A stretch of 64,000 nucleotides of DNA from Sorangium cellulosum (GCF_002950945.1 NZ_CP012673.1:744001-808000); one strand, 5' to 3'. Positions 24,585 through 33,965 are shown, counted from the stretch's first letter. The notes: generated by a model not told the origin, from the letters alone. A program made the numbers and translations.

Positions 24585-26819
24585 CTAGTTCGCGGGGGTC
24601 ACCGGCGTCACCGTGGGCGGGGCGGGGGGGGAGGGCGCCGTGCCGGAGGAGCCGGGCGGAGGGGGCGGCGGCTCCGCCCGCGTGCGCGCCTGCGCGTTCG
24701 GGTTGTGGAAGGAGAAGAGCCTCTCGCGCTCCTCCCCGTAGCTCTCGGTCGTGCCCCACCGCGGGTTCCAGTCCTTCACCCAGTACACGTCCCCCGAGAC
24801 GATCGCGTCGTCGGGGCGGCCCGTGCGCTCGGGGTACCGGTACATGTACTCCTTCATGGCGTCGCGGTACGCGCTGTTGCCCGGCAGCTTGATGCGGGCG
24901 AAGTAGTCGCACCAGATCTGGCTGTACGCGAGGCTCTTCGCGTGCAGGAGGTCGAAGTTCGGCGGCTTGCCCGTGAAGGGATCGATGTGGCGGCCGTCGA
25001 CCGTGATGGCATCGACGACGATCGTCCCGTCATCCATCACCGGGTTGGGGGAGAACATGAACCAGCCCTGGAGGAACCGGAGCTTCTGCGCGAGCACCCG
25101 GGTGGGCTCGGGGTGCGGGACCTTCCATCGGTTCTTGATGACCCAGAGCTCGACGGCCGCCTGGTTCACCGCGCCGACGAACATCACGACGGCGCCGAGG
25201 TCGCGCAGGCCGGCGAGCACCTTCCAGCCCATCCGACGGAGCGGCGCCGGCGGGGACGCGACCTCGGAGCGCTCCGGGATCCGCAGGCCGAGCGCCCTCC
25301 CCAGGCCGCGGCGGTGCGCCGCCGCCATCGCCGCCGTCACGGCGTCGCGCACGAGCGGCAGGCGCAGCGCCCACGCCACGGCGGGGCCGAGCGGGATCGC
25401 CGCGACGATGTCCGCGAGCGCCTCGGCGCCCGCGACCGCCGCGCCGCCCGGGCGCCGCGCGGCGAGGCCGCTCGCGGCGGAGCTCGACGCCTCGAACGTG
25501 AGCAGCCCGAACCGATCCATCCGCTTCAGCAGGCGGCAGGCGAAGACGGCGCCCGGCGACCGCGGGTCGAAGAGCACGACGCGGGCCCGGCGCGCGCGCC
25601 GCATCGTCCGCGCGGCGATCTCCCAGTCCTCGCGGCCGAAGAGCAGCGTCGACATGACGCAGAGCGCCCACGCGAAGGGGCCCAGCACGAACGTCATGCC
25701 GAAGCCGATGTGGAGCACGTTCATCATGGCCATCGTGGCCCTGCGCGCCCACGCGCGGAAGATCGGCATGAAGAGGCAGAACGGGATGAGGAACTCGAAG
25801 GAGATCACCATCCGCGTCATGAAGACGATCATCCAGCCCGGCGCGTAGTCGCGGATGTCCGCCACGATCGGCGTCACCATCCGGTCGACGTACAGCACGA
25901 AGTGGATCGCGGTCGCGTTCTTCATGCTCCACGCGGGGCCGGTCTTGTGCACCACGTTGAAGAAGTAGATCGCCGCGACCTGGATCAGCAGGATGGGGCC
26001 GACGATCGTCACGTGGCCGTCCGGCTTGAGCGGGTCGTCGAGCGTGGTGCGATCGTTCAGATCGGCCTCGGTCCGCTCGCGGCTCCGCTTCAGCGAGGCG
26101 AGGAGCGCGTCGACCGAGAAGCGGTCGCCCAGCGGCAGGAAGCACGTCCAGAGCAGGAGCAGGTTGTGGACGACGTAGCCGCCGTTCTCGATGAGCAGGA
26201 CGCGCCCGTTCATGCTCGTGACGAACACGAGCGAGAGCACCTGCATGAGCTTCGTCTTCCAGCCGATGAGCAGGCAGACGTAGGTGGCGAAGATCACGGC
26301 CCAGAGGACCCAGAGCTCGCCCGGCGTGGAGAAGGCGTTGACGAGCGAGAAGTTGCCGCTGCCCTGGGGGCGCCAGAGGTTCACGTGGTTCGGCAGGACG
26401 CCGATGTCCGCGAACATGTCGGTCCACGCCCAGGTGCGGCGGAAGAGGTCGCCGATGAGGAAGAAGCCGAGCAGGATGCGCGTGAAGCCGAGCGTCCGCC
26501 GATCGAAGGTGAAGAAGCAGTCCCGGAGGATGTCCCACATCGAGGGCCCAGGCGGCCCCGCGGCACGCCCCGGCGGCTCGGCCGCATCGTCGTCTTCACC
26601 GGCCGCGCCGTCGTCCTCGGCCGCGCCGTCGTCCCCGGCGGAGGCGTCAGCCGCGGCCGCGGACGAGCGCGCGGGGCTGCCCGGCGGCGCGCCTTCGCCT
26701 GCGCCGGAGCCCCGCGCGGCGGCAGCGGCCTCCCCGCCCTCCTCGCGACGCTCGCCGGGGTCCTCGTTCCGGAGCGCGCCCTCCGGCTCGCTGTCGCCGC
26801 GATCCTCTTTTGCGTTCAT
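24585..26819 (-). CDS. HTTM (vitamin K carboxylase-like) membrane protein
   Basis: A 744-residue integral membrane protein. Residues 1-90 are an acidic, Ala/Asp/Glu-rich cytoplasmic tail. The core from about 93 (MWDILRDCFFTFDRRTLGFTRILLGFFLIGDLFRR) through several long helices matches the HTTM domain, related to vitamin K-dependent gamma-carboxylase. Typical pieces are GWKTKLMQVLSLVFVTSMNGRVLLIENGG and the His-containing HNLLLLWTCFLPLGDRFS. A later segment, RRARRARVVLFDPRSPGAVFACRLLKRMD, resembles DUF393 (DCC) but lacks its Asp-x-x-Cys-x-x-Cys. The C-terminus is a Pro-rich tail. Substrate is unknown; the gene stands alone. Confidence 0.8.
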   Translation of the reverse strand: MNAKEDRGDSEPEGALRNEDPGERREEGGEAAAAARGSGAGEGAPPGSPARSSAAAADASAGDDGAAEDDGAAGEDDDAAEPPGRAAGPPGPSMWDILRDCFFTFDRRTLGFTRILLGFFLIGDLFRRTWAWTDMFADIGVLPNHVNLWRPQGSGNFSLVNAFSTPGELWVLWAVIFATYVCLLIGWKTKLMQVLSLVFVTSMNGRVLLIENGGYVVHNLLLLWTCFLPLGDRFSVDALLASLKRSRERTEADLNDRTTLDDPLKPDGHVTIVGPILLIQVAAIYFFNVVHKTGPAWSMKNATAIHFVLYVDRMVTPIVADIRDYAPGWMIVFMTRMVISFEFLIPFCLFMPIFRAWARRATMAMMNVLHIGFGMTFVLGPFAWALCVMSTLLFGREDWEIAARTMRRARRARVVLFDPRSPGAVFACRLLKRMDRFGLLTFEASSSAASGLAARRPGGAAVAGAEALADIVAAIPLGPAVAWALRLPLVRDAVTAAMAAAHRRGLGRALGLRIPERSEVASPPAPLRRMGWKVLAGLRDLGAVVMFVGAVNQAAVELWVIKNRWKVPHPEPTRVLAQKLRFLQGWFMFSPNPVMDDGTIVVDAITVDGRHIDPFTGKPPNFDLLHAKSLAYSQIWCDYFARIKLPGNSAYRDAMKEYMYRYPERTGRPDDAIVSGDVYWVKDWNPRWGTTESYGEERERLFSFHNPNAQARTRAEPPPPPPGSSGTAPSPPAPPTVTPVTPAN

Positions 26820-26989
26820 AGGCCGTCGAGATCGATCCTTCGCGAGCGAAGCGCCCGCCGTTCCTCGGCTCGATACCTACCGCAACCGCGCCGGCGCCGC
26901 ACGGGCCGCGCAAGGGGCGCGGAGCGCGCGGCGCGGGGCGCTTGATGCCCGCGCCGCGGAGGGCTAACGGGGGAGGGGAGGAGCCTGCG

Positions 26990-27241
26990 ATGCCTGACGC
27001 GGAGGAGCGCTTGACGCTCGCGATCTGCGCCTTCGTGGCGGGATGCATCCTGCTCGCGCCGCGCGAGTGGGTGTCGGCGGGGCTCGCGATCGCGCTCTCA
27101 CTCGCGCTGCTCGCGTGGCACGTCGTCCGGCAGCGCGCGGGGACCCCGCCCACGCACCCGGCGCCGCCCGCGCACGCCGCCGCGGGCGCTCAGCGCTTTC
27201 CGGGGGGCGAGCCGCGTGACGAGCCGGGCGAGCCCTCCTGA
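26990..27241 (+). CDS. Small two-helix membrane protein
   Basis: An 83-residue protein with a strong GGGAGGGGAGGAG ribosome site before the ATG. Two hydrophobic helices are visible (LTLAICAFVAGCILLA and WVSAGLAIALSLALLAWHVV), followed by a Pro/Ala/Glu-rich tail. Its last 52 bases overlap the convergent PGPGW gene. I do not recognise a family; the tail may be longer than the functional part. Confidence 0.5.
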   Translation: MPDAEERLTLAICAFVAGCILLAPREWVSAGLAIALSLALLAWHVVRQRAGTPPTHPAPPAHAAAGAQRFPGGEPRDEPGEPS

Positions 27242-27669
27242 AGGCGAAGCGGGGGGCGGCCGAAGCGAGCGCGCACGCGGTTGGCGAAGCCGTGCATCTT
27301 CGGCATCCCGAGGAGCCGCCGCTCCAGCCGTCGCTTGCCCGGGACGTCGAGGAGCATCACGCCGATCAAGATCACGAGGCCGCCCGGGCCCGGAATGCCG
27401 GGCAGCGAGAGCATGACCCCGGCCGCCACGAGGAGGACGCCGAGCACGTTCTTCCCGATGCGCGCCGACACGCGCATCCAGGCCGGGCGGCCCGGCAGGA
27501 ACGGCTTCTCCTCCTCGCTCACCAGGTAGTCCTCGGGCAGCCGCACGAGGACGAAGGCGACGAGGGCCAGGCTCCCGACGAAGCTGATGAGCGCCAACCC
27601 CGCGCCGATCGCGATCTGCTCGCGGTGCGTGTGCAGGAACGAGAGCGCTGCTCGGAATTTCTCATCCAT
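27190..27669 (-). CDS. PGPGW-type transmembrane protein
   Basis: A 159-residue membrane protein with two helical hairpins: IAIGAGLALISFVGSLALVAFVLVRL, then NVLGVLLVAAGVMLSLPGIPGPGGLVILIGVMLLDVPG. The LPGIPGPGG segment is the hallmark of the PGPGW family of unknown function. The linker LPEDYLVSEEEKPFL is typical too. The C-terminus is basic and lies over the end of the opposite-strand small membrane gene. Confidence 0.82.
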   Translation of the reverse strand: MDEKFRAALSFLHTHREQIAIGAGLALISFVGSLALVAFVLVRLPEDYLVSEEEKPFLPGRPAWMRVSARIGKNVLGVLLVAAGVMLSLPGIPGPGGLVILIGVMLLDVPGKRRLERRLLGMPKMHGFANRVRARFGRPPLRLQEGSPGSSRGSPPGKR

Positions 27670-27727
27670 CGCGGATCTCGAGAGTCTACGGCGCGCCGCC
27701 GGCCCGGGCGAGCCGGGCCGGGCGCGA

Positions 27728-28555
27728 TCAGGGCACGAGCACCGTGCCGATGGAGCCCGGCGCGCCGGCCTCGCGCGCGAGATCTCCCGGGCTCAAGCGG
27801 CCGAGGATGTGGATGCGGCGGACGCCTTCCGCGAGCGCGGCGAACGACTCCTCGAGCTTCGGGATCATCCCGCGCGTGACGGCGCCGCTCGCGATGAGCG
27901 CGCGCCCCTCCGCGACCGTGAGGCTCGGGATGCGCGAGGCGGGATCGGCGACGTCGCGCAGCACGCCCGGCACGTCGCTCACGAGGAAGAGCCCCGCGGC
28001 GCCGAGCGCGATGGCGACCCGGTTGGCGACGGTGTCGGCGTTGATGTTGTAGACCTGCCCGTCCGCGTTCGCGCCGAGGCAGGCGAGGACGGGCAGGTAG
28101 CCGCCGCGGCCGAGCAGCTCGAGCAGCCCGCGGTCCACGCCCGTGATGTCGCCGACGAGGCCGAGATCCACCGGCTCGGGCCCGGCGCTGGCGTAGACCT
28201 GCGGCGGCCGCTTGACGGCGGCGAGGGCGGGGCCGCTCGCGCCGTGGAGCCCGACGGGCCTCGCGCCCGCGGCGAGGAGCGCGGCGCAGAGGTCGACGTT
28301 GAGCTTGCCGGCGACGACCATCTTCATGATGTCGAGCGTGTCCGCGTCGGTGACGCGCTGGCCCGCCACCTGCCGGACGGGGATGCCGAGCCGCTCCTGG
28401 AGCCGGGTGGCCTGCGCGCCGCCGCCGTGGACGATGACCGCGCGCGCGCCGGCGCGGGTGAGCGCCGCGAGATCGCTGGCGAGGACGGGGAGGGTGGGGC
28501 TGCCCACGACCTCGCCGCCGAGCTTGATGACGAGCGGACCTGCCGGCGTGGTCAC
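27728..28555 (-). CDS. argB: Acetylglutamate kinase
   Basis: Phosphorylates N-acetyl-L-glutamate, the second step of arginine synthesis. The 275-residue product has the amino-acid kinase fold signatures LVIKLGGEVV, VIVHGGGAQ, the substrate loop YNINADTVANRVA, LFLVSDVPGVL and AVTRGMIPKLEES. The GTG at 28553-28555 is preferred because GGAGG lies five bases upstream; the frame continues far upstream only as shadow. It is divergent from an M20 deacylase gene that may be functionally linked. N-terminal arginine-sensing helices are absent, so strong arginine feedback is less likely. Confidence 0.93.
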   Translation of the reverse strand: MTTPAGPLVIKLGGEVVGSPTLPVLASDLAALTRAGARAVIVHGGGAQATRLQERLGIPVRQVAGQRVTDADTLDIMKMVVAGKLNVDLCAALLAAGARPVGLHGASGPALAAVKRPPQVYASAGPEPVDLGLVGDITGVDRGLLELLGRGGYLPVLACLGANADGQVYNINADTVANRVAIALGAAGLFLVSDVPGVLRDVADPASRIPSLTVAEGRALIASGAVTRGMIPKLEESFAALAEGVRRIHILGRLSPGDLAREAGAPGSIGTVLVP

Positions 28556-28699
28556 GGGTGCCTCCGCGCTGCGCTGAAAGGTGTCATGAGGGGACACGTA
28601 CCACTTCTGCAGCGGCCAGGGCAGAGGCCGCCGCGCCGCCGCGGGGTCGCGTCGGGCGCCGGCGCGGCGGGGCCGGCGCTTCCGTGGCATGATGGCGCC

Positions 28700-29869
28700 G
28701 TGATCCAGGGTCTAAGGCAGGCGCTCGCAGGGCGCACGGAGCCGATGCTCGCGCTGCTCGAGCGGCTCGTGAACCTCAACTCGTTCACCGACAACCCGCG
28801 CGGCGGCGACGCGGTGGGCGAGGTGCTCGCCAACGAGCTCTCGACCATCCCCGGCCTGTGCGTGCGCCGGATCGCGAGCGCGCGCTTCGCGGCGCACTGG
28901 GTGGTGGAGAGCGAGGCGGCGAAGGCGTCGCCGGCGGGCCACGTCGCCCTGGTGGGGCACCTCGACACGGTGTTCCCGCCGGGCGTCTTCGAGGGGTTCC
29001 GCCGCGATGGGGACCTCGCGCGTGGGCCCGGGGTGCTCGACATGAAGGGCGGGCTCGTCGTGGCGATCGAGGCGCTGCGGGCGCTCGAGAAGGTGGGCGC
29101 GCTTTCGGCGATCCCGGTGCGGTTCGCGATCGTGTCGGACGAGGAGGTCGGGTCGCCCGAGGGGCGCCCGCTGCTGCAGCGCGAGCTCGCGGGCGCGGCG
29201 TGCGCGCTCGTGTTCGAGGCGGGGCGCGAGGAGGACAGGATCATCACGGCGCGCCGGGGCACCGGGGGCGCGACGGCGAGGGCGACGGGGAAGGCGGCGC
29301 ACGCCGGCAACGCACACCAGCACGGCGCGAACGCGATCTGGGCGCTCGCCCGCTTCATCGACTGGGCGCAGCGGCTGACCGATTACTCGCGGGGGGTGAC
29401 GGTCAACGTGGGCAAGGTGAGCGGGGGGCACGGCAGGAACACGGTGCCCGACGCGGCGGAGGCGGGCGTCGATTTCCGCTTCGTGACGACCGCGGACGGC
29501 GAGGAGATCATGGCGGCGCTCTCCGCGGCCGCGCACGAGGCGTCCGTCGAGGTGCCAGGCACCGCCGTGCACGTGGACTGCGAGCTCGCGCGGGCGCCGC
29601 TCGTGCGGACCGAGGCGAGCGTGGCGCTCTACCGGGAGTACGCGGCCTGCGCGCGGGCGGCGGGGCTCGGCGACGGCGAGGCGCCCCTCATCGGCGGCGG
29701 ATCCGACGCGAGCTCGACGGCCGAGATCGGGATCCCGTCCATCGACGGGCTGGGGCCGAGGGGGAGCGGCTTCCACACGAAGGACGAGCTCATCGAGGTG
29801 AAGACGCTCGTGCCCAAGGCGGAGGCGCTGGCGGCGTTCCTGCTGGGGCGGCGCGCCGCGGCGGGGTGA
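28700..29869 (+). CDS. M20 family metallopeptidase (CPG2/ArgE-like)
   Basis: A 389-residue di-zinc amidohydrolase of the M20 family. Metal ligands and catalytic residues are in place: His87 and Asp89 in GHLDT, Asp114 in GPGVLDMKGG, Glu148-Glu149 in SDEEVGS, Glu173 in FEAGRE and His359 in GFHTKDEL. The dimerisation (lid) domain starts near RRGTGGATARATGKAAHAG. Sequence style fits glutamate carboxypeptidase CPG2, but beside argB an acetylornithine or related deacylase role is possible. The GTG start at 28700 is the first plausible one; an in-frame ATG exists at 28745. Confidence 0.88.
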   Translation: MIQGLRQALAGRTEPMLALLERLVNLNSFTDNPRGGDAVGEVLANELSTIPGLCVRRIASARFAAHWVVESEAAKASPAGHVALVGHLDTVFPPGVFEGFRRDGDLARGPGVLDMKGGLVVAIEALRALEKVGALSAIPVRFAIVSDEEVGSPEGRPLLQRELAGAACALVFEAGREEDRIITARRGTGGATARATGKAAHAGNAHQHGANAIWALARFIDWAQRLTDYSRGVTVNVGKVSGGHGRNTVPDAAEAGVDFRFVTTADGEEIMAALSAAAHEASVEVPGTAVHVDCELARAPLVRTEASVALYREYAACARAAGLGDGEAPLIGGGSDASSTAEIGIPSIDGLGPRGSGFHTKDELIEVKTLVPKAEALAAFLLGRRAAAG

Positions 29870-29919
29870 GCGGCGGGACGGCGGCGTCGGCGGAGCCGCG
29901 GTCGCCCTGCGCCGCCGTG

Positions 29920-30076
29920 ACGGACGAGCCCACCGCGCGCCGGCGCGTGTGCACGGACGAGCCCACCGCGCGCCGGCGCGTGTGCTGCCCGGACCCGGAG
30001 CGCCGGCGCGTGTGCACGGACGAGCCCACCGCGCGCCGGCGCGTGTGCTGCCCGGACCCGGAGCGCCGGCGCGTGC
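29920..30076. repeat. 63-bp tandem repeat, about 2.5 copies
   Basis: Two near-identical 63-bp units (29951-30013 and 30014-30076) follow a half unit (29920-29950). Each unit contains CGCGCCGGCGCGTGTG twice in variant form. Several palindromic GCGCGCCGGCGCGC-like cores are present. The array lies between the M20 and Uma2 genes, just before the latter's start. Confidence 0.85.
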
Positions 30077-30143
30077 GCTCGGAAGTCGAGGCGCGCCGGC
30101 GGTGGAGCGTTGACGCCCCTGGAGGGCACGTCATGATCGCGGC

Positions 30144-30992
30144 ATGTCCGGGGCGACGGCATGGAAGGAACTCGTGATCCCGGTGGTCGACCGGCCCGAT
30201 ATCTCCGGGCTCGTCGTGGAGGACGACACGCCGGTGGACAACCTGCCTTCGGAGAAGCAGCAGCGCCTGCTGACGGAGAGCCTGTACGCGAGCTGGGACG
30301 GCCCGCCCCCGTCGGAGGGCGGGGAGCCTCGTCCCTTCCTCGCGGCGGCGAACGTGGGGCTGTTCGCGTCCGTGAAGCGACCGCCCCTCGTTCCGGACTT
30401 CTTCCTCAGCGTGGACGTCGTGCCGGCGGAGCCGCGCTGGGCGAAGGAGAACCGGACCTATCTCTTCTGGGAGTTCGGCAAGCCGCCCGAGCTCGTCGTC
30501 GAGGTTGTGTCGAACCGCGAGGGCGAGGAGCTCGGCAAGAAGCGCCGCGGCTACGCGGCGATGCGGATCCCGTACTACGTGGTCTACGACCCGGCCAGGC
30601 ACCTCGGCGAAGCGGCGCTGCACGCGTTCGAGCTGCGCGGCGACCTGTATGTGTCGATTCAGCCCTGGTTCGAGACCCTCGGGCTCGGTCTGATCGAGTG
30701 GGACGGCGAGTTCGAGGGAATGAGCGGTCCGTGGCTGCGGTGGAGTCGTAGGGACGGCACGGTCCTGCCCACGGGGGCGGAGCGCGCCGAGAGCGAGCGC
30801 AAGCGCGCCGAGAGCGAGCGCGAGCGCGCCGAGAGCGAGCGCGAGCGCGCCGAGAGCGAGCGCAAGCGCGCCGAGAGCGAGCACGAGCGCGCCGAGAGCG
30901 AGCGCAAGCGCGCCGAGGACGCGGAGACCCGCGCCCAGCGGCTGGCTGCGCGCCTGCGAGAGCTGGGCGTGGATCCCGACGGCGAGGCCTGA
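30144..30992 (+). CDS. Uma2 family putative endonuclease with heptad tail
   Basis: A 282-residue Uma2 (DUF820) protein. The nuclease-like core has VPDFFLSVDVV (Asp), PPELVVEVVSNREGEELGKKRRGYAAMRIPYYVVYDP (Glu and Lys). After VLPTGAERAESE it ends in a regular coiled coil: six copies of RAESER(K/E) or a close variant encoded by 21-bp repeats (about 30783-30920), then RAQRLAARLRELGVDP. Same architecture as the gene at 3566. It lies directly after a tandem repeat array that may overlap its promoter. Confidence 0.85.
   Translation: MSGATAWKELVIPVVDRPDISGLVVEDDTPVDNLPSEKQQRLLTESLYASWDGPPPSEGGEPRPFLAAANVGLFASVKRPPLVPDFFLSVDVVPAEPRWAKENRTYLFWEFGKPPELVVEVVSNREGEELGKKRRGYAAMRIPYYVVYDPARHLGEAALHAFELRGDLYVSIQPWFETLGLGLIEWDGEFEGMSGPWLRWSRRDGTVLPTGAERAESERKRAESERERAESERERAESERKRAESEHERAESERKRAEDAETRAQRLAARLRELGVDPDGEA
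30783..30920. repeat. 21-bp coding repeat, about 6 copies
   Basis: In-frame 21-bp units (core GCGCCGAGAGCGAGCGC) encode the heptad RAESER(K/E). Units differ only at one or two positions. They lengthen the coiled coil of the Uma2 protein; copy number likely varies among strains. Confidence 0.85.
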
Positions 30993-31050
30993 CCTCGCGC
31001 GTCGCGCCGCCGGAGCGCACCGGACGGCGCGCTCCTCGCGCGCTCGCTCT

Positions 31051-32295
31051 TCACTCCAGCACCACGAATTTCAGGTACCGCCCCTCCCACCACGCCGGCA
31101 GCGTCGGGTGATCCTCCGGCTGCCCGTGGAGCGCGCGGACCCGCAGGTCGTCCCGCTCCAGGGTCGCGTCGTCCAGCGTCCCCACGAAGTCCTCCATGGA
31201 GATGTGGCTCGAGCACGACGCCGCGCACAACACGCCGCCCGGATCGAGCACGCGCGCGACCGCCGTGTGCAGCCTCCGGTACGCGCCGAGCGCGCGCGGC
31301 TTGGCGCGCTCGCTCGGCGCGAAGCTCGGCGGATCCGAGACGATGAGGTCGTACCGGTCCCCGCGCGCCCGCGCCTTCTCGAGGAAGTCGAACACGTCCG
31401 CCGTCACGAACTCGTGCGCCGACGGATCGACCCCGTTCTCGCGGAAGGTGCGCTGCGCGGTCGCATGCGCGGCCGACGCGGAGTCCACCGAGGTGACCCG
31501 GCCCGCGCCGCCGAGCGCCGCGGCCACCGAGAAGCCGCCGGCGTAGCTGAACAGGTTCAGCGCGCGCCGGCGCCCGGCCGCGAGCGCGCGCACGCGGGCG
31601 CGGTTGTCGCGCTGATCGAGGAACGCGCCCGTCTTCTGCCCGCGCGCGAGGTCGACCTCCATCGCGACCCCCAGCTCCCGAACCACGACGCGCTCCGGCA
31701 GCGGCGGCCCGTGCACGTGCGTGAGCTTCTTCCCCTCCGCGTCCGCGCCCCCCGCCGGCGCGCGCAGGCCGATCGAGCGCACCCCGCGGGCGCCCAGCGC
31801 GCGCGCGAGGTGCGGGAGCAGGCGCTCGACCCACGGCGCGAGCAGGCCGCCGTCGAGGCGGACCACCGCGACGCGATCGTACCGGTCGATGACGAGCGAC
31901 GGCACCCGGTCCCCCTCGCCGTTGCACATCCGGTACGCGGTCGTGTCGCGGCCGGCGAACCAGCCGTCGCGCAGGGCGAAGGCGCGCTCCAGCCGCTCCG
32001 CGAGGGCGCGCTCGTCGAGCGCCGGCGCCTGCGTGCGCTGGAAGACGCGGACGGCGATCGGGGAATCCGCATCCCAGAGCCCTCGCCCGAGGAACGGCGC
32101 GCCCTCGGCCGCCAGCTCGACGACCTCGCCCGACGCGGCGACGACGGCGGCGGCGGCGACGGCGCGATGCGCGCGCGCCCCCCGGCCGCCAGCGCTGGCC
32201 GCGCGACCGGCCGCGCCCGCGATGCCGTCGCGGTAGACCCACGGGTGGCCGCGGCGCACGGCGGCGGCGGCGGTCGCGGTGAGATGGACCCGCAT
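31051..32295 (-). CDS. Class I SAM-dependent rRNA methyltransferase (RlmI-like)
   Basis: A 414-residue enzyme that methylates a cytosine of 23S rRNA, judged from family. The N-terminal part (VHLTATAAAAVRRGHPWVYRDGI) is a PUA-like RNA-binding domain. The central GEGDRVPSLVIDRYDRVAVVRL is typical of RlmI. The Rossmann methyltransferase has ALNLFSYAGGFSVAAALGGA, the DSASA acidic loop and the catalytic-region motif DLIVSDPPSFAPS. A Cys near CAASCSSHIS fits the catalytic pair used by cytosine-C5 enzymes. Divergent from a lipoprotein gene with only 30 bases between the starts. Confidence 0.9.
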   Translation of the reverse strand: MRVHLTATAAAAVRRGHPWVYRDGIAGAAGRAASAGGRGARAHRAVAAAAVVAASGEVVELAAEGAPFLGRGLWDADSPIAVRVFQRTQAPALDERALAERLERAFALRDGWFAGRDTTAYRMCNGEGDRVPSLVIDRYDRVAVVRLDGGLLAPWVERLLPHLARALGARGVRSIGLRAPAGGADAEGKKLTHVHGPPLPERVVVRELGVAMEVDLARGQKTGAFLDQRDNRARVRALAAGRRRALNLFSYAGGFSVAAALGGAGRVTSVDSASAAHATAQRTFRENGVDPSAHEFVTADVFDFLEKARARGDRYDLIVSDPPSFAPSERAKPRALGAYRRLHTAVARVLDPGGVLCAASCSSHISMEDFVGTLDDATLERDDLRVRALHGQPEDHPTLPAWWEGRYLKFVVLE

Positions 32296-32325
32296 CGACC
32301 CCGCCTAGCACGGTAAGCTCGCAGC

Positions 32326-33396
32326 GTGCTGCACCGAGTTCTCTCGATCGGCTGGGCCTGCTGCGCGGGACCCCTGCTCGCCGCCGCGGCAGGATGCACG
32401 CAGGACCACGACCTGCTCGCCAGGGATCCGCCGAGCGCGGCGAGCACCTCGGGCAGCGGAGGCGGCCCGGATGCCACCGGGAGCGGCGCGACGACCACGG
32501 GCGCGGGCGGCGGCGCCGTCGAGCCGCCGGGGCCGACGGAGCTCACCGTGGTGAACGGCGTGAGCGACCACGACGCCATCCGCATCTGCTTCCTCGCTCA
32601 CCCGGACGGCACCGGCGCCGGCGTGGCCCCGTGGCCGAGCGCCGCCGCGGGCCTCGAGTTTGCCCGGGCCGAGGGGGTCGAGCCGCTCGCACCGACGATC
32701 CCCGAGGGGGCGAGCGTGCGCGCGCACGCGATCGCGGGCGACCTCCGCGCGACGGAGGGCCTCGACTGCGCCGAGATCCTCGCGCTCGCCGCGGAGCCCG
32801 GCGCTCCGGTCGTCGCCGCGGCGCTGCCCGTGCTGCCGGCGTCCGTGTTCACCGAGGAGAGGAGCCTGCTCCTCGTCGCCACCGGGTGCCTCGGCGGCGA
32901 GGGGCACACGCACGAGAGCGAGAAGCAAGCTTGCGGCGACGCCTACACGATCGACACGCCGACCGCCGGCCTCGTCGCCGTCGCCATGTCGCGGCGGACG
33001 ACCTTCGAGCGGGTCGGGCTGCAGGTCGCGCACGCGAGCGCGGCGACGCCGGTCGTCGACGTCCAGCTCACGCTGGGGCAGAGCGGGGCGAGCGGCCTGA
33101 CGCTCGCGCAGGCGCTCTCGTTCGGCGCGATCGCGCCGTTCCCGCCGTTCACGGGGCTCGCGCGGGATGATCTCGGCGCGCTGGAGCAGCTCACCGTCGA
33201 GACGTACGATCCGATCGAGGCGAAGGTGACGGCCTCCGTGCCGATGGACGAGATCCTGGCGAACAGCGATGTCACCGCGACCAGCATCGCCGACGGCGAA
33301 GGATTCGTGCTCGTCGCCGTCGGCGCAGCCCCGGGGACGGCGCGCGGCGGGTTCTGGCGCGCGCTGACGTACACGCTGCTCAGGGCGGATCCCTGA
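32326..33396 (+). CDS. DUF4397-like exported lipoprotein
   Basis: A 356-residue lipoprotein with GTG start, signal peptide and a lipobox-like AAAAGC. After a Ser/Gly/Thr linker comes a beta-rich body with TELTVVNGVSDHDAIRICFL near residue 72 and VGLQVAHASAATPVVDVQL, a repeated pattern like the DUF4397 beta-sandwich. Such domains are common in myxobacterial surface proteins of unknown role. There is no Shine-Dalgarno site and only 30 bases to the divergent gene, so the message may be leaderless. Family match is tentative. Confidence 0.7.
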   Translation: MLHRVLSIGWACCAGPLLAAAAGCTQDHDLLARDPPSAASTSGSGGGPDATGSGATTTGAGGGAVEPPGPTELTVVNGVSDHDAIRICFLAHPDGTGAGVAPWPSAAAGLEFARAEGVEPLAPTIPEGASVRAHAIAGDLRATEGLDCAEILALAAEPGAPVVAAALPVLPASVFTEERSLLLVATGCLGGEGHTHESEKQACGDAYTIDTPTAGLVAVAMSRRTTFERVGLQVAHASAATPVVDVQLTLGQSGASGLTLAQALSFGAIAPFPPFTGLARDDLGALEQLTVETYDPIEAKVTASVPMDEILANSDVTATSIADGEGFVLVAVGAAPGTARGGFWRALTYTLLRADP

Positions 33397-33517
33397 GCCT
33401 GGCCGCACGGTAACGGCGCATCGACGGCGCGCGGCGCGACGGGCCCACCCCACATCCTCCGGCGGCGCGCGGCGGTCGCACTGGCCTCGAAGGGAGCTCC
33501 CATGAAGGCGGTAAAGC

Positions 33518-33543
33518 GGGAAGAACGTTGACGTTTTCTTCCC
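33518..33543 (+). terminator. Candidate terminator after the DUF4397-like gene
   Basis: Inverted repeat GGGAAGAA-CG-TTGA-CG-TT-TTCTTCCC, 120 bases past the stop codon at 33396. The stem is 8 bp plus an inner CG pair with a small bulge. The following DNA is pyrimidine-rich (AGTCTTCCCGACTT) without a clean U-run. Confidence 0.35.
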
Positions 33544-33965
33544 AGTCTTCCCGACTTCATGTCCCACATCTCACCGCCCTCCCGACTGCGTCCCGGCGAC
33601 ACCTGGGTTATTCCGCCTTGGGCATGACGGCTCTCGCGCGGGCAGCGGGCAATCGCTCCGAGGCTCGTCCGGTGCGCTGCGTCGCCAGGCTTGCAGGGCG
33701 CGCGCCACGAAGCGAGTGCCTCCGGCGATCCGCGCGGCGAGACAGGCGTCCCTGACGAGCTTGCAGGGCACGCCCTCTTATTGAAGGATAAGGATTCTGC
33801 CCCCTCCGGTCCGGGGTGGCGCTCTCTCCCTCCGCAGGCCTGCTCTTCGCTGGATCACCCGCGGCACTGTCCGGCTCTTCGTCTGGGAGCGAGCCCGGGA
33901 AAATCGTGAGTTGTTCGCGAGGCCGGAGCGCCCTGTACGGACGATAAGATCGAGAATTGCGCACC

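Noticed and set aside
33571..33771. Short minus-strand frame in the gap before the FIST gene
   Set aside because: No start signal, no hydrophobic or domain pattern, and it sits in lower-GC promoter-like DNA.
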